Counted from the first letter of the stretch, positions 35,919 through 46,310 are shown. The stretch is 64,000 nt of DNA from Aquitalea aquatica (GCF_013911085.1 NZ_JACERN010000039.1:62001-126000), one strand, 5' to 3'. Translations and numbers: made by a program. Notes: a model not told the origin generated them from the sequence alone.

Positions 35919-36596
35919 ATGAAATGGTATGAATTCTCCGAGGCGGCGGACTGCTCCGTCGCGCTGGCCGCCACGGTGGCCCGACGTCTGGCCCAGGCGC
36001 TGGAACGCGATGGCCGCGCCGTGCTGGCGGTGTCCGGCGGCAAGTCGCCGGTACCGTTTTTCCATGCGCTGCGCAGTCAGCCGCTGGACTGGTCCCGCGT
36101 GGTGATCACCCTGGTGGACGAGCGCTTCGTGCCGGCCGATCACCCGGACAGCAATGCCGCGCTGGTGCGCGAACATCTGCTGCAGGATGCTGCGGCTGTC
36201 GCCCGCTTTCTGCCGCTGGTGGGAGAGGCTGGCGATGCTGCAGCCGAACTGGCTGCGGCGAATGCGGCGTATCTGCGCCCGACCGTAGCGGTGCTGGGCA
36301 TGGGCGAGGATGGCCACACTGCCTCGCTGTTCCCCGGGGCTGCGGCCCTGGCCGACGGGCTGGACATGGCACGCAGCCTGCCCTTGCTGACCGTGCAGCC
36401 GCTGACCGCGCCGCATCTGCGCGTAAGCATGAGCAAGGCTGCCTTGCTGGCTTGCGACAGCCTGATCCTGGCCATCCAGGGCGCGGGCAAACGCAAGGTG
36501 TTCGATCAGGCCGTACAGGGTATCAACGACAGCCTGCCCATCAGCCATTTCCTGCTGCAGACGGAGTGCCCCATCGATGTCTACTGGACTGCCTAA
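35919..36596 (+). CDS. pgl: 6-phosphogluconolactonase
   Basis: Pgl hydrolyses the lactone made by Zwf to 6-phosphogluconate. I start at ATG 35919 (MKWYEF), eight bases after GAGGA, giving 225 residues; a GTG at 35904 is an alternative. Family features are the early [13 protein letters not shown] loop, [17 protein letters not shown] and [16 protein letters not shown]. Its 3' end overlaps the start of glk by 20 bases. Confidence 0.95.
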   Translation: MKWYEFSEAADCSVALAATVARRLAQALERDGRAVLAVSGGKSPVPFFHALRSQPLDWSRVVITLVDERFVPADHPDSNAALVREHLLQDAAAVARFLPLVGEAGDAAAELAAANAAYLRPTVAVLGMGEDGHTASLFPGAAALADGLDMARSLPLLTVQPLTAPHLRVSMSKAALLACDSLILAIQGAGKRKVFDQAVQGINDSLPISHFLLQTECPIDVYWTA

Positions 36597-37554
36597 TACC
36601 TGGCCACGACTGGTGGCCGACATCGGCGGCACCAATGCCCGCTTTGCGCTGGAAACCGCTCCGGCGGTGCTGGAGGATGTCGAAGTCCTGCCCTGTGCCA
36701 GCTTTCCCACGCTGGAAGCCGCCATGCGCAGCTATCTGGCGCGCGTCGATACCCGTGCGGTAGCGCATGCCGCCATCGGCATTGCCAACCCGGTCACTGG
36801 CGACTGGGTGCAGATGACCAATCACCACTGGGCCTTTTCCATTGAAGCCACCCGGCTGGCGCTGGGGCTGACTTCGCTCATTGTCATCAACGATTTCACC
36901 GCGCTGGCGCTGGCGCTACCGCATCTGCCCCGCAATGAGCTGGTGCAGGTGGGCGGCGGCGAGGCGGTAGCCGGCAGCCCGTTGGCGCTGATCGGCCCCG
37001 GCACCGGCCTGGGGGTGTCTGCCTTGCTGCCTTATCCCGGCGGCTATAGCCCGCTGGCCGGCGAGGGCGGGCATGTCAGTTTTGCCCCGTTTGACGAGCG
37101 CGAAGCCGCCATCTGGCACTATGCGCGTGAACGGCATGGGCATGTGTCAGCCGAGCGCCTGCTGTCTGGTCCGGGGCTGGTGCTGATCTATCACGCGCTG
37201 GCGGCACTGGCCGGCGAGCCCGAGCAAGATTTGTCCGCTGCCGACATCACCAGCCGTGGCCTGTCCGGCACCTGTCCGCGCTGCCGCGAAACGCTGGATG
37301 CCTTCTGCGCCATGCTGGGTACGGCCGCAGCCAATCTGGCACTGACGCTAGGCGCACGTGGCGGGGTATACCTTGGCGGTGGTATCGTTCCACGTTTGAT
37401 CGACTACTTCAAAACGTCGCCATTCCGCCCGCGCTTCGAAGACAAGGGCCGTTTCTCCGCTTATCTGGCGGCGATTCCGGTATTTGTCATCGATAGCCGC
37501 TACCCTGCGCTCATCGGTGCGTCGGCAGCGCTGGCGGCGCACCTGGAGCACTGA
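36577..37554 (+). CDS. glk: Glucokinase
   Basis: Glk phosphorylates glucose with ATP. The 325-residue protein has the phosphate-1 motif [28 protein letters not shown] with the catalytic Asp, [10 protein letters not shown], and EGGHVSFAP, the pattern of the proteobacterial Glk family rather than the ROK family. It overlaps the pgl end by 20 bases. With GtsABCD importing unphosphorylated glucose, this kinase is the logical entry point of the pathway. Confidence 0.96.
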   Translation: MSTGLPNTWPRLVADIGGTNARFALETAPAVLEDVEVLPCASFPTLEAAMRSYLARVDTRAVAHAAIGIANPVTGDWVQMTNHHWAFSIEATRLALGLTSLIVINDFTALALALPHLPRNELVQVGGGEAVAGSPLALIGPGTGLGVSALLPYPGGYSPLAGEGGHVSFAPFDEREAAIWHYARERHGHVSAERLLSGPGLVLIYHALAALAGEPEQDLSAADITSRGLSGTCPRCRETLDAFCAMLGTAAANLALTLGARGGVYLGGGIVPRLIDYFKTSPFRPRFEDKGRFSAYLAAIPVFVIDSRYPALIGASAALAAHLEH

Positions 37555-37557
37555 CCC

Positions 37558-38409
37558 ATGCTGGAAAGAATCAAGTCTCAGCTTGAAGCCCTGTCCTCGG
37601 CCGAACGCAAGGTGGCCGAGCTGGTGCTGGAACAGCCCTATACCATGATGCAGGCTGCGGTGGCAGATATTGCCCGCAATGCCGGCGTCAGCCAGCCCAC
37701 GGTCATCCGTTTCTGCCGTTCCATGGGCTGCTCGGGTCTGCCCGACTTCAAGCTGAAACTGGCCGGCAGCCTGGTGACCGGCGTGCCCTATGTGCATTCC
37801 AGCGTCCGCCCGGAAGACCCGACCTCGGAAATCGTCGCCAAGGTATTCGACAACACCGTCACCGCCCTGCTGAAAAGCCGCAACGACGTTAATCCGCAGG
37901 CCATCGAAGCGGCTATCGAGGCCATCTCGCGCGCACGGCGCGTGGAGTTTTACGGTCTGGGCAACTCCGGCATCACCGCTGCCGACGCCCAGCACAAATT
38001 CTTCCGCTTCGGCATTTCTACCGTGGCCTATGCCGACACCCACATCCAGATGATGGCAGCCTCGGTGCTGAATGCCGACGACGTGCTGGTGGCCATCTCC
38101 AGCTCCGGCCGCTCGCGTGAGCTGCTGGACGCAGTGGAAGAGGCCACCGCCTCTGGTGCCACCGTAGTGGCCATCACCGCCAGTGGCTCGCCCTTGGCAC
38201 GGGCGGCCACCATCGCCCTGATGGCTGACACCCAGGAAGATAATGAAACCTACAGCCCGATGATCTCCCGCATCATCCACCTGGTATTGATCGACGTGCT
38301 GGCCGTGGGCGTGGCCTTGCGCCGCGGTCCGGGCGTGATCGGGCAGCTGGAAAAAACCAAGCACAGTCTCAAAGCGAAAAGACTGGCAGAACGGACAGAA
38401 GAGGATTGA
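37558..38409 (+). CDS. hexR: HexR, RpiR-family repressor of central sugar metabolism
   Basis: The 283-residue protein has an N-terminal RpiR helix-turn-helix (about 1-77, [20 protein letters not shown] and [18 protein letters not shown]) and a C-terminal SIS sugar-isomerase domain (about 125-255, [27 protein letters not shown]) that binds KDPG in characterised HexR proteins. It sits three bases after glk and four before pgi, so it would be expressed with its own targets. Two operator-like motifs flank the edd/zwf divergent promoters. Confidence 0.93.
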   Translation: MLERIKSQLEALSSAERKVAELVLEQPYTMMQAAVADIARNAGVSQPTVIRFCRSMGCSGLPDFKLKLAGSLVTGVPYVHSSVRPEDPTSEIVAKVFDNTVTALLKSRNDVNPQAIEAAIEAISRARRVEFYGLGNSGITAADAQHKFFRFGISTVAYADTHIQMMAASVLNADDVLVAISSSGRSRELLDAVEEATASGATVVAITASGSPLARAATIALMADTQEDNETYSPMISRIIHLVLIDVLAVGVALRRGPGVIGQLEKTKHSLKAKRLAERTEED

Positions 38410-38413
38410 TATC

Positions 38414-40063
38414 ATGAGCGAACTGACCCAACTTCCCGCCTGGCAAAGACTGTGGGACCACTTTGCCGACGCCAAGCAACTGCATATGCGTGAGCTGTTC
38501 GAAAGCGACCCGGAGCGGGCCGAACGCTACGGCCTGGAAGTGGGTGGCTTGTTCCTGGATTACTCCAAAAACCGTATTACCGACGAAACCTTGCAGGGGC
38601 TGATGCAGCTGGCCCGCGAAGCCGGCTTGCCAGAGCGCATCAAGTCCATGTTCAAGGGCGAGAAGATCAACACCACGGAAAACCGTGCCGTATTGCATGT
38701 GGCGCTGCGCAATCGCACCAATGCCCCCATCTTTGTCGATGGCGAAGACGTGATGCCCAAGGTGAACTCGGTACTGGAGCGCATGGGCAAGTTTGCCCAC
38801 GCCGTGCGTTCCGGCGAATGGCTGGGCTATACCAACCAGCCCATCACCGACATCGTCAACATCGGCATCGGCGGCTCGGACCTGGGCCCGCTGATGGTAT
38901 GCAGTGCGCTGCGGCCGTTTGGCCATCCGCGCATGAACATGCACTTCGTTTCCAATGTGGACGGTGCCCAGCTCAAGGAAACCCTGAAAAAGGTGCATTC
39001 GGAAACCACGCTGTTTGTGGTGGAATCGAAAACCTTCACCACTCAGGAAACCCTCACCAACGCCCTGACCGCGCGCGACTGGTTCTTGCAGCGTGCCCGT
39101 GACGAAAAAGCGGTGGCCAAGCACTTTGTCGCGGTATCCACCAACCAGAAAGCCGTGGCGGACTTCGGCATCGACCCGTCAAACATGTTTGAATTCTGGG
39201 ACTGGGTGGGCGGCCGCTACAGTCTGTGGTCGGCCATTGGCCTGCCCATCATGCTGTATCTGGGTGAGGAAAACTTCACCGAGCTGCTCAACGGCGCCCA
39301 CATCATGGACCAGCATTTCCGCAATGCGCCGTTCGAACAGAACATGCCGGTGCTGCTGGCCATGATAGGCATCTGGTACATCAACTACTTTGGCGGCGGC
39401 AGCCATGTCATCGCCCCCTACGAGCAGTATTTGCACCGCCTGCCGGCCTTTATCCAGCAGCTGGACATGGAGTCCAACGGCAAGCAGACCCGCACCGATG
39501 GCAGCCCGGTGAATTTCGAAACCGCGCCCATCATCTGGGGGGAAACCGGCATCAACGGCCAGCACGCCTTCTTCCAGCTCTTGCATCAGGGCACGCATAT
39601 TTCGCCGATCGACCTGATCGCCTCGCTGGAAAGCCGTGGCAGCCTGCCGGGGCACCATGAAATCCTGCTGGCCAATGTGTTCGCCCAGGCCGAGGCCTTC
39701 ATGCGCGGCAAGACCGCCGAGGAAGCCCGTGCCGAGCTGGTGACCCAGGGCATGAAGGGCGATGCGCTGGAAGCACTGGTGCCGCACAAGGTGTTTGCCG
39801 GCAACCGCCCCACCAATACCCTGCTGATGAGCTTCCTGGATCCGCGCAATCTCGGTTCGCTGATTGCGGCGTACGAGCACAAGATTTTCGTGCAGGGTGT
39901 GATCTGGGGTATCAACAGCTTTGACCAGTGGGGGGTGGAGCTGGGCAAGCAGCTGGCAAAAACCATTCACGGCGAGCTGACCGGCAAGCTGAAGGCGGCC
40001 GAGCACGACAGCTCCACCCGCCGGCTGATCCAGCTGTACCGCCAGGCCAACAAGAGCAAGTAA
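38414..40063 (+). CDS. pgi: Glucose-6-phosphate isomerase
   Basis: Pgi interconverts glucose-6-phosphate and fructose-6-phosphate. The 549-residue protein has the usual motifs: [13 protein letters not shown], the VSTNQKAV segment, [18 protein letters not shown], the [15 protein letters not shown] signature and the late LGKQLAK motif. It is the last gene of the zwf operon. A repeat copy and a terminator follow. In a strain relying on the Entner-Doudoroff pathway, it mainly recycles triose-derived hexose phosphate or supplies glucose-6-phosphate. Confidence 0.97.
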   Translation: MSELTQLPAWQRLWDHFADAKQLHMRELFESDPERAERYGLEVGGLFLDYSKNRITDETLQGLMQLAREAGLPERIKSMFKGEKINTTENRAVLHVALRNRTNAPIFVDGEDVMPKVNSVLERMGKFAHAVRSGEWLGYTNQPITDIVNIGIGGSDLGPLMVCSALRPFGHPRMNMHFVSNVDGAQLKETLKKVHSETTLFVVESKTFTTQETLTNALTARDWFLQRARDEKAVAKHFVAVSTNQKAVADFGIDPSNMFEFWDWVGGRYSLWSAIGLPIMLYLGEENFTELLNGAHIMDQHFRNAPFEQNMPVLLAMIGIWYINYFGGGSHVIAPYEQYLHRLPAFIQQLDMESNGKQTRTDGSPVNFETAPIIWGETGINGQHAFFQLLHQGTHISPIDLIASLESRGSLPGHHEILLANVFAQAEAFMRGKTAEEARAELVTQGMKGDALEALVPHKVFAGNRPTNTLLMSFLDPRNLGSLIAAYEHKIFVQGVIWGINSFDQWGVELGKQLAKTIHGELTGKLKAAEHDSSTRRLIQLYRQANKSK

Positions 40064-40087
40064 GCACGATTTACATCAAACCCCTCG

Positions 40088-40240
40088 CTCGCTTTCTGGA
40101 AGGAAAGCGAGGCTCCCTTGCAGGGCAAGGGCGGGGGGATTGGGAATAGACGGGAAGGCTGCGGACGCAATAACTTAGTCGAAAGGCCCGGCTTCGCCGG
40201 GCCCCGTGCCATCGCACCAAATCACTTTGTCAGCAGCCTG
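40088..40240 (-). repeat. 153-bp structured dispersed repeat, copy B (inverted)
   Basis: This copy is the reverse complement of copy A at 31382-31534 with the same length and the same internal hairpins: GAAAGCGAG arms, GCCCGGC-TTC-GCCGGGC, and outer AGGCTGC/GCAGCCT. It lies 24 bases after the pgi stop. Several differences fall in loops while stems are kept, which suggests that structure matters. Confidence 0.8.
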
Positions 40241-40241
40241 G

Positions 40242-40263
40242 CGCCTCCATCCGGAGGCGTTTT
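40242..40263 (+). terminator. Rho-independent terminator of the zwf operon
   Basis: CGCCTCC and GGAGGCG form a 7-bp stem (loop ATCC) followed by TTTT. It lies directly after repeat copy B and ahead of the convergent porin gene. Confidence 0.75.
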
Positions 40264-40284
40264 GCATGTGACTGACAGCGAGTA

Positions 40285-41034
40285 TCAGAAGTTGTACTTG
40301 GCGCTGTAGATCACAGCGTTCTGGTATTCGCCGGAGCCCAGCTTCTGGTCGGCGTAGCGGTACTGCACACCGGTGGTGAAGTGCTTGCTGACATTCCACC
40401 ACAGGGCGATGGCACCGTTTTCACCGGTGTTGTGCTTGTAGTTGGGGGTAAATTCCTGCTTGCGGGCAAATTCGGTTTCATGCCATTGGGTCACCAGGAA
40501 GGATTGGCCAAAAGCATTGAACGGGTAGAGCAGCACATAGCCAGCCATCCAGCCATTGAAGCCGGAACCCACGCTGAATGCGTCCAGCTCGTCATGGGCG
40601 CCAATGAAGGGCTTGAGGGTCAGGTTGCCATATTTCAGTTCGGTGCTGACACCCAGTACGCGGTTCTGGGTGAAGAAGCCGTTGCCACGGGTATCGTAGA
40701 TGTGGGCATACAGCTGCACCGGCACATTGCCGACTTGGGTCAGATTGAAGCGGCCGATGGCCTTGGTGGTGTAGCGACGGTCGTAACCGTTGGTGCCGTA
40801 GTCGCTCTTGCCTGGGTTTTCCAGATCGAAGAAGCCATAGACATCACCCCAGCTACCGCCGATGCCACCCTCGGCCTCCAGGTAGCCAAAGTCTTTCTTG
40901 CCACTTTGGTCAGTGGTGCGGCCAGACCAGTCGAGATAGTTGGCGCTGACATTGGCAAAAGACCAGTTGTCGGCCTGGGCCAGGCTTGCACTTCCCAGCA
41001 AGGACAGGGCCAGCAGCAGTTTACGAGCTTTCAT
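40285..41034 (-). CDS. Tsx/OmpK-family outer-membrane channel
   Basis: The 249-residue protein has a signal peptide (MKARKLLLALSLLGSASLAQA) and a mature start DNWSFANVSANYLDW, typical of the Tsx/OmpK nucleoside-specific channel family. Alternating hydrophobic residues throughout and the terminal IYSAKYNF (aromatic C-terminus) mark a beta-barrel. It would let nucleosides or other small solutes cross the outer membrane. Its position beside the sugar genes raises the possibility of sugar uptake, but it is not an OprB-type porin. It has its own promoter region to the right. Confidence 0.87.
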   Translation of the reverse strand: MKARKLLLALSLLGSASLAQADNWSFANVSANYLDWSGRTTDQSGKKDFGYLEAEGGIGGSWGDVYGFFDLENPGKSDYGTNGYDRRYTTKAIGRFNLTQVGNVPVQLYAHIYDTRGNGFFTQNRVLGVSTELKYGNLTLKPFIGAHDELDAFSVGSGFNGWMAGYVLLYPFNAFGQSFLVTQWHETEFARKQEFTPNYKHNTGENGAIALWWNVSKHFTTGVQYRYADQKLGSGEYQNAVIYSAKYNF

Positions 41035-41210
41035 TTTTTCCGCCTAAGTGAACTTTTTTTATATGGATTTCCCCGCATGCAGGCATACGGGGCGCGCAGG
41101 GTAGCGCATAAAGCTCCATATTGAAAAGTTTCAGCTCAAGCGACGTAACATTTCGGCAACATTATGAAAACAGTATGTCGCCGTGTCGGACAATATTCAG
41201 CAGTAACAAC

Positions 41211-41546
41211 TCAGCCAACGCCGCATGGCGTATAGGATTCGGCTGGCCAGCCATAGCGAAACAGGCTGATTTTACCGCTGGCAGAGAATTCGATGCCCTC
41301 CTGTTCCAGCAGTACGCGCTGCCAGTCGGCCTGTTCTGTGCCCGGGCGCGAGATACTGCCTGCGCTGCTGACAACCCGGTACCAAGGCAGGGCATGGCCT
41401 TCGGGCAACTGTCCCAGCAGCTTGCCGACATGGCGGGCATGACGTGGGAAACCGGCCAGTTGTGCCAGTACGCCATAGCTGCTCACTCGTCCAGGCGGAA
41501 TCTGCCCGACCAACTGCAGCACGGCGTGCTCGAAGGCAGGAGACAT
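41211..41546 (-). CDS. Alkyltransferase-like (ATL) DNA-damage recognition protein
   Basis: The 111-residue protein is an MGMT-family DNA-binding domain. The alkyl-acceptor motif PCHRV reads PWYRV (Trp55), so it cannot accept alkyl groups. Such ATL proteins (E. coli YbaZ is the example) bind O6-alkylguanine and flag it for nucleotide excision repair. Other MGMT landmarks are IPPGRVSSYGVLA and RHVGKLL. Its ATG shares a base with the stop of the upstream metallo-hydrolase gene (TAATG), so the two are co-translated. Confidence 0.88.
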   Translation of the reverse strand: MSPAFEHAVLQLVGQIPPGRVSSYGVLAQLAGFPRHARHVGKLLGQLPEGHALPWYRVVSSAGSISRPGTEQADWQRVLLEQEGIEFSASGKISLFRYGWPAESYTPCGVG

Positions 41547-42196
41547 TAGCGGAAGCGGGCGTCTGCCACGAAGGGGTTATGGCGTTTTTCATCGCCAATG
41601 GTGGTGAGCGGACCGTGGCCGGGGATGACCACGGTGTCGTCCGGCAGCAAAAACAGCTTTTGCTGGATGGCATCGATCAGCTGCTGATGATTGCCCATGG
41701 GGAAGTCGGTTCGGCCGATGGAGCCCTGGAATAGCACATCTCCTGCCACCAGCAGGCTGGCGGCGGCGCTGTAGAACACCACATGGCCGGGGGTATGACC
41801 GGGGCAGTGGATCACCTGCAGCGTTTCCTGGCCGATGCTGACGCTGTCGCCCTCGTTCAGCCAGCGTTCCGGAGTGAGAGCCGGGCTGGAAGGAAAGCCG
41901 AACATGCGGCCCTGATTGGGCAGTTGGTCCAGCCAGAAGCTTTCGCTTTGCTCCGGGCCTTCAATCTTTACGCCCAATTGCGCCGCCAGTTCGCCGGCAC
42001 CACCGGCATGGTCGATATGGCCATGGGTCAGCAGCAGCTTGCTGACGGTAAGCCCCTGCTGTTCGATCCAGGAGCGGATGCGGCTGATATCGCCACCGGC
42101 ATCAACAATGGCGGCCTCGCGCGTCACGCTGCACCACAGTACGCTGCAGTTCTGGGCAAAGGGGGTAACCGGAATCAGGTGGTACTGCAGGGACAT
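41546..42196 (-). CDS. Metallo-beta-lactamase-fold hydrolase (glyoxalase II-like, YcbL type)
   Basis: I start at ATG 42196 (MSLQYHLIPVTPF), giving 216 residues. The metal-binding HxHxDH motif is present as THGHIDHAGG, with the later His in CPGHTPGH, an Asp in VAGDVLF and a final His in IPGHGP. Such proteins are short type II glyoxalases that hydrolyse S-lactoylglutathione or related thioesters. It is translationally coupled to the ATL gene and divergent from a methyltransferase gene. Confidence 0.88.
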   Translation of the reverse strand: MSLQYHLIPVTPFAQNCSVLWCSVTREAAIVDAGGDISRIRSWIEQQGLTVSKLLLTHGHIDHAGGAGELAAQLGVKIEGPEQSESFWLDQLPNQGRMFGFPSSPALTPERWLNEGDSVSIGQETLQVIHCPGHTPGHVVFYSAAASLLVAGDVLFQGSIGRTDFPMGNHQQLIDAIQQKLFLLPDDTVVIPGHGPLTTIGDEKRHNPFVADARFR

Positions 42197-42281
42197 GGCG
42201 GTGCTCGGTGGAATGGGGATGGCAAATTGTGGCATGGTGCGCGCCAGCGGCCAAGCTTGTCGGGGGCTGGGGCGGTGAAAC

Positions 42282-42290
42282 TGGTAAAAT
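42282..42290 (+). promoter_or_regulatory. Extended -10 promoter for the methyltransferase gene
   Basis: TGGTAAAAT (TGnTAnAAT type) lies 31 bases upstream of the ATG at 42321. GGAGG is positioned seven bases before that ATG. Confidence 0.5.
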
Positions 42291-42320
42291 CGCGCCATTC
42301 CCGCTTTACCGGAGGCCAAG

Positions 42321-43142
42321 ATGAGCCTGATCCCCGAAATCAAACCGCAGCAGTCGCTGGAATTGCTGAAAGAACTGCACATCCTTACCCGCGACGGCAA
42401 GATCAACCAGGACACCCGCCGCAAGCTCAAACAGGTTTACCACCTGTACCAGTTCATCGAGCCGCTGCTGCAGGATGTACTGGACAGCAAGGGCAGTGTG
42501 ACGCTGGCCGACCACGGTGCCGGCAAGTCTTATCTGGGCTTTATCCTGTACGACCTGTTTCTCAAGGACAAGGCGGTCGGCGAGGTGTTCGGCATCGAGA
42601 CCCGGCCCGAGCTGGTGCAGAGCTCCCAGGAACTGGCGGCCCGGCTGGGCTTCGAGCGCATGGGTTTTCTCAATCTGACGGTGGAGCAGTCCATCACCTC
42701 GGATGCGCTGCCGGCTCAGGTGGACATCATTACTGCGCTGCATGCCTGCAATACCGCCACCGACGACGCCATCCGCTTTGCGCTGGCCAAGGACGCCAAA
42801 TACATCGTACTGGTGCCCTGCTGTCAGGCCGAAGTGGCTGCGGTGCTGCGCCAGAAGAAGAACGAGACTTTCGGCAAGACGCCGCTGTCCGAGCTGTGGC
42901 GTCACCCCATCCACACCCGCGAGTTTGGCAGCCAGCTGACCAATGTGCTGCGTTGCCTGCAGCTGGAGGCGCGTGGCTACCAGCTGACGGTGACCGAGCT
43001 GGTGGGCTGGGAGCATTCGATGAAGAACGAGCTGATCATTGCCAAGAAAACCGGCAAGGGCAAACAGAGTGCCCGCGAGCGGCAGGAAGCCATTCTGCGC
43101 GAGCTGAATCTGGAAGACCTGCGCGAACGCTTTGTTTATTGA
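42321..43142 (+). CDS. SAM-dependent methyltransferase (METTL25/RRNAD1-like)
   Basis: The 273-residue protein has a SAM-binding DHGAGKSYLGF motif near residue 64 and a later ALHACNTATDDAI motif with a VPCCQAE stretch, matching the Methyltransf_32 family shared with eukaryotic RRNAD1/METTL25. Start ATG follows GGAGG. The substrate is unknown; an RNA or protein is plausible from the family. Its 3' end overlaps the convergent GIY-YIG gene by seven bases. Confidence 0.82.
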   Translation: MSLIPEIKPQQSLELLKELHILTRDGKINQDTRRKLKQVYHLYQFIEPLLQDVLDSKGSVTLADHGAGKSYLGFILYDLFLKDKAVGEVFGIETRPELVQSSQELAARLGFERMGFLNLTVEQSITSDALPAQVDIITALHACNTATDDAIRFALAKDAKYIVLVPCCQAEVAAVLRQKKNETFGKTPLSELWRHPIHTREFGSQLTNVLRCLQLEARGYQLTVTELVGWEHSMKNELIIAKKTGKGKQSARERQEAILRELNLEDLRERFVY

Positions 43143-43474
43143 GTAGTGTCAGGCTGGGCGGCACGCGCCGCCAGCCAGTCGCTCAGGTCACCCTTGGCCG
43201 CCAGCTGGCGTTTGGCGGCGGCAGACAGGCGCTTGACGGCATGTTCGGCCTTCAGCGCTTGTGATTTGTCGGCAAAGGGATGGATCAGCACGATGCGCTG
43301 CGGCGGGTTGAGCCGGGTGTAGCGTGCCCCCTTGCCGGCGCAGTGGGCGGCATAGCGCCGCATTACATCGGTGCTGATGCCGGTGTAGAGCGCGCCGTCA
43401 CGGCATTCCAGCATGTACAGATACCAGCTGGAGGCCGCTGCCGGCGCGGTGCTGTCGGTCTCAGTGCTGCTCAT
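43136..43474 (-). CDS. GIY-YIG nuclease domain protein (YhbQ-like)
   Basis: The 112-residue protein starts with a low-complexity S/T/A tail, then a small GIY-YIG domain: [18 protein letters not shown], the Arg in DVMRRYAAH and KAEHAVKRL. YhbQ-type proteins are single-domain nucleases of uncertain role, possibly in DNA repair. Its start overlaps the end of the TerC-CBS gene by 14 bases, so it is probably co-transcribed with that gene. Confidence 0.87.
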   Translation of the reverse strand: MSSTETDSTAPAAASSWYLYMLECRDGALYTGISTDVMRRYAAHCAGKGARYTRLNPPQRIVLIHPFADKSQALKAEHAVKRLSAAAKRQLAAKGDLSDWLAARAAQPDTTQ

Positions 43475-45047
43475 CTTCCAGGCGCGGCAGCGGGCAGATG
43501 CTGACGCGCTCGGTGCGGTTGCCCTTCTGCTCGGTCACGCTGATTTCCCAGCCACCTTCGCGGATGCTGTCACCCAGGCGCGGAATACGCTCCAGGCGAT
43601 GCATCAGCAGGCCGGCCACGGTGTGGAAATCCTCGTCTTCGTAATCGCCCAGTTCGATGTATTGCTCCAGCGTCATCAGCTCCAGGCTGCCTTCTACATC
43701 GAGGCTGCCATCTTCGTGCTGTACTAGGGCGGGCTGCTCGTGGCGCTCGTGTTCTTCCGGGAAGTCACCGGCTATCGCTTCCATCAGGTCTTTCTGGGTG
43801 ACGATGCCTTCCAGGCTGCCGAATTCATTCACCACGAAGGCCATGTCGGCTGCTTGCTGGCGGAAGGCTTCCATGGCTTTGAGCACGGTCATGCCTTCGG
43901 GCAATACCAGTGGCTGGCGCAGGGCGGCCATCACGTCCAGCGTCTGGCCATCCAGCAGCTGGGCCAGCAGGTCTTTGCGGGCGACGATGCCCAGCGGCTC
44001 GTCGATGCGGCCGGCACCGACCACCAGCAAGCGCGAGTAGGGGCTGTCACGCAGCACCTTGCGTTGCTGTTCGGCATCCTGGCTGATGTCCAGGCGGTGG
44101 ATGTCCGAGCGCGGGGTGGCAATCACCCGTATCGGCCGCTCGGCCAGGGTCAGCACGCTGTGGATCATGGCGCGCTCATTGTGGGCAAACGCGCCTTCCC
44201 CTTCTTCGCGCGGGCCTTCTTCCTTTTCCTGCTCGTGATGATTGCCATGTTGCAAGGGGGCATTGCCCAACAGGCGCAGTACGGTGTCGGCGGTGCGGGA
44301 GCGGAAGGTATTGCGACTGTTCAGATAGCGCTGGTGGTTGACGTTGGCCACCTGGTTGAATACTTCAATCAGTACCGAGAAGCCGATGGCGGCGTACAGA
44401 TAGCCCTTGGGAATATGGAAACCGAAGCCGTCGGCAATCAGGCTGAAGCCGATCATCAGCAAGAAGCCCAGGCACAGCATCACCACGGTGGGGTGGGCGT
44501 TGACGAAACGGGTCAGCGGCTTGCTGGCCATGATCATCATGCTCATGGCGATGACCACCGCCAGCATCATGATGCCCAGGTGTTCAGACATGCCGATGGC
44601 GGTCACCACCGAGTCGATGGAGAACACCGCGTCCAGCACCAGAATTTGCACCACCACGGTGGCGAAGGCGGCATAGGCTTTCTGGCCGTTACCGTCGCTG
44701 TGTTCCACCCCTTCCAGCCGCTCGTGCAGCTCCATGGTGGCCTTGAACAGCAGGAACAGGCCGCCGCCCAGCATGATCAGGTCGCGACCGGAAAAGCTTT
44801 GTCCCAGAACCGAAAACAGCGGTGCGGTCAGCTTCACCAGCCAGCTGATGCCGGCCAGCATGAACAGCCGCATGACCAGCGCCAGTGACAGGCCCAGCAC
44901 GCGGGCACGGTCACGCTGGTGGGGGGGGAGTTTTTCGGCCAGGATGGCCACGAAAATCAGGTTGTCGACGCCGAGCACGACCTCCAGCACGATCAGGGTC
45001 AAGAGGCCTAGCAGGGCATAGGGGTCAGACAGCCATGAAAAATCCAT
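43461..45047 (-). CDS. TerC-family membrane protein with CBS and CorC/HlyC domains
   Basis: From ATG 45047 (MDFSWLSDP) the protein has 528 residues. The N-terminal 240 residues form about seven helices with TerC hallmarks ([15 protein letters not shown] and [15 protein letters not shown], whose Asp residues are thought to bind metal). A His/Glu-rich linker follows, then a CBS pair at about 300-430 and a CorC_HlyC domain at 445-525. This is the YegH/YoaE architecture. TerC proteins are linked to Mn2+ export and to metalation of secreted enzymes; the specific ion here is not shown. Confidence 0.88.
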   Translation of the reverse strand: MDFSWLSDPYALLGLLTLIVLEVVLGVDNLIFVAILAEKLPPHQRDRARVLGLSLALVMRLFMLAGISWLVKLTAPLFSVLGQSFSGRDLIMLGGGLFLLFKATMELHERLEGVEHSDGNGQKAYAAFATVVVQILVLDAVFSIDSVVTAIGMSEHLGIMMLAVVIAMSMMIMASKPLTRFVNAHPTVVMLCLGFLLMIGFSLIADGFGFHIPKGYLYAAIGFSVLIEVFNQVANVNHQRYLNSRNTFRSRTADTVLRLLGNAPLQHGNHHEQEKEEGPREEGEGAFAHNERAMIHSVLTLAERPIRVIATPRSDIHRLDISQDAEQQRKVLRDSPYSRLLVVGAGRIDEPLGIVARKDLLAQLLDGQTLDVMAALRQPLVLPEGMTVLKAMEAFRQQAADMAFVVNEFGSLEGIVTQKDLMEAIAGDFPEEHERHEQPALVQHEDGSLDVEGSLELMTLEQYIELGDYEDEDFHTVAGLLMHRLERIPRLGDSIREGGWEISVTEQKGNRTERVSICPLPRLEDEQH

Positions 45048-45089
45048 GATGTAAAAACGCGATCCTTGAAAAGAAACAGTCCACACAAT

Positions 45090-45158
45090 AACAAACCCCG
45101 GCTTTCTTGTCCGCGCCGGGGGCAAAGCAAAGCCCCGGCCATGCGACTGGACGGGGCT
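45090..45158 (-). terminator. Tandem terminator hairpins after ccsB
   Basis: Two stems lie between ccsB and the TerC gene: AGCCCCG/CGGGGCT (45131-45137, 45152-45158), then CCCCGGC/GCCGGGG (45096-45102, 45115-45121) followed on the minus strand by TTTGTTATT. The second is the better terminator. Confidence 0.6.
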
Positions 45159-45167
45159 GGGTGAGGT

Positions 45168-46310
45168 TTACAGACCGCCGTAAGAATGCAGGCCGGTCAG
45201 GTACATGTTCACCCCGAGGAAGGCGAAGGTGGTGACCAAGAGGCCGATGACCGCCCACCAGGCCAGCGGTTCGCCGCGCCAGCCCTTCACCAGCCGGATA
45301 TGCAGCCAGGCAGCGTAGTTCAGCCACACGATCAGCGCCCAGGTTTCCTTCGGGTCCCAGCTCCAGTAGCCACCCCAGGCATCGGCTGCCCACATGGCCC
45401 CCAGAATGGTGGCGATGGTGAAGAACAGGAAGCCGATGGAAATGGCCTTGTACATCATTTCATCCAGTACCTCGGCACTGGGCAGCCGGTCTTTCAGCAC
45501 GCCCTTGAGCACCAGCAGTTCGGCCACACCCAGCATGGCCGACATGGCGAAAGCACCATACCCGACAAAGTTTGCCGGAACATGAATCTTCATCCACCAC
45601 GATTGCAGGGCCGGGATCAGCGGCTGGATTTCATGCGCCTGACGGTCGAAGCTGTACCACAGGATGAAGCCGACTGCGGCGCTGATCACCAGCAGCACGA
45701 AGGCCCCCGCCTGGCGGGTGGCAAAGCGCGCTTCGTAGTACAGGTACATCAGCGCGGTGATCAGGGTGAACAGGATGAAAACTTCGTACAGGTTGGATAC
45801 CGGGATATGGCCGACATCGCTGCCGATCAGATAGCTCTCGTACCAGCGCACGAACAGACCGGCTCCCCCCATCACCGCCGCAGCCCAGGTCAGGCCGCTG
45901 CCCATGCGTGACAGCATGGCAGAGCGGGTGAGCAGGCCGGCCCAGTACACCAGGGTAGCCAGGAAGAATAGCGTGCACATCCACATGATGGCCGACTGGC
46001 TGGACAGCAGGAATTTCAGCCAGAACGCGGTTTGCGCCCGTGCCAGCTCGCCGTGGTAGAGGCTGATGCCCAGCAGGGCCACGCTGGCCGACAGCGGGAA
46101 GAACCAGCGCCAGGCTTTCCAGAACCAGCCCAAAGCGACCAGTCCGATGGCGGAGCCGGCCAGAATCGCCTGTTCATAGCCATCCATGAAGGGGTTGTAC
46201 AAGCGCCAGGCTTGCCCGGCAGCCACCAGCACCAGTACCGCATACAGCCAGTCGCTGGGCTTCAGCCGCTTGTACAGCGGCTGCTCGACAAAGGATTGAG
46301 CCAGTTCCAT
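45168..46310 (-). CDS. ccsB: System II cytochrome c biogenesis protein CcsB (ResC/CcsA type)
   Basis: The 380-residue membrane protein carries the WWD haem-handling signature WGGYWSWDPKETWALIVWL near the C-terminus and about eight helices with conserved His residues. With ResB it delivers and attaches haem to CxxCH motifs of apocytochromes outside the cytoplasmic membrane. Its ATG shares one base with the resB stop (TGATG). The presence of System II rather than CcmA-H fits betaproteobacteria. Confidence 0.95.
   Translation of the reverse strand: MELAQSFVEQPLYKRLKPSDWLYAVLVLVAAGQAWRLYNPFMDGYEQAILAGSAIGLVALGWFWKAWRWFFPLSASVALLGISLYHGELARAQTAFWLKFLLSSQSAIMWMCTLFFLATLVYWAGLLTRSAMLSRMGSGLTWAAAVMGGAGLFVRWYESYLIGSDVGHIPVSNLYEVFILFTLITALMYLYYEARFATRQAGAFVLLVISAAVGFILWYSFDRQAHEIQPLIPALQSWWMKIHVPANFVGYGAFAMSAMLGVAELLVLKGVLKDRLPSAEVLDEMMYKAISIGFLFFTIATILGAMWAADAWGGYWSWDPKETWALIVWLNYAAWLHIRLVKGWRGEPLAWWAVIGLLVTTFAFLGVNMYLTGLHSYGGL

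Noticed and set aside
34274-36043. 589-codon minus frame over zwf
   Set aside because: It is antisense to zwf, which has the RIDHYLGKE signature and full length.
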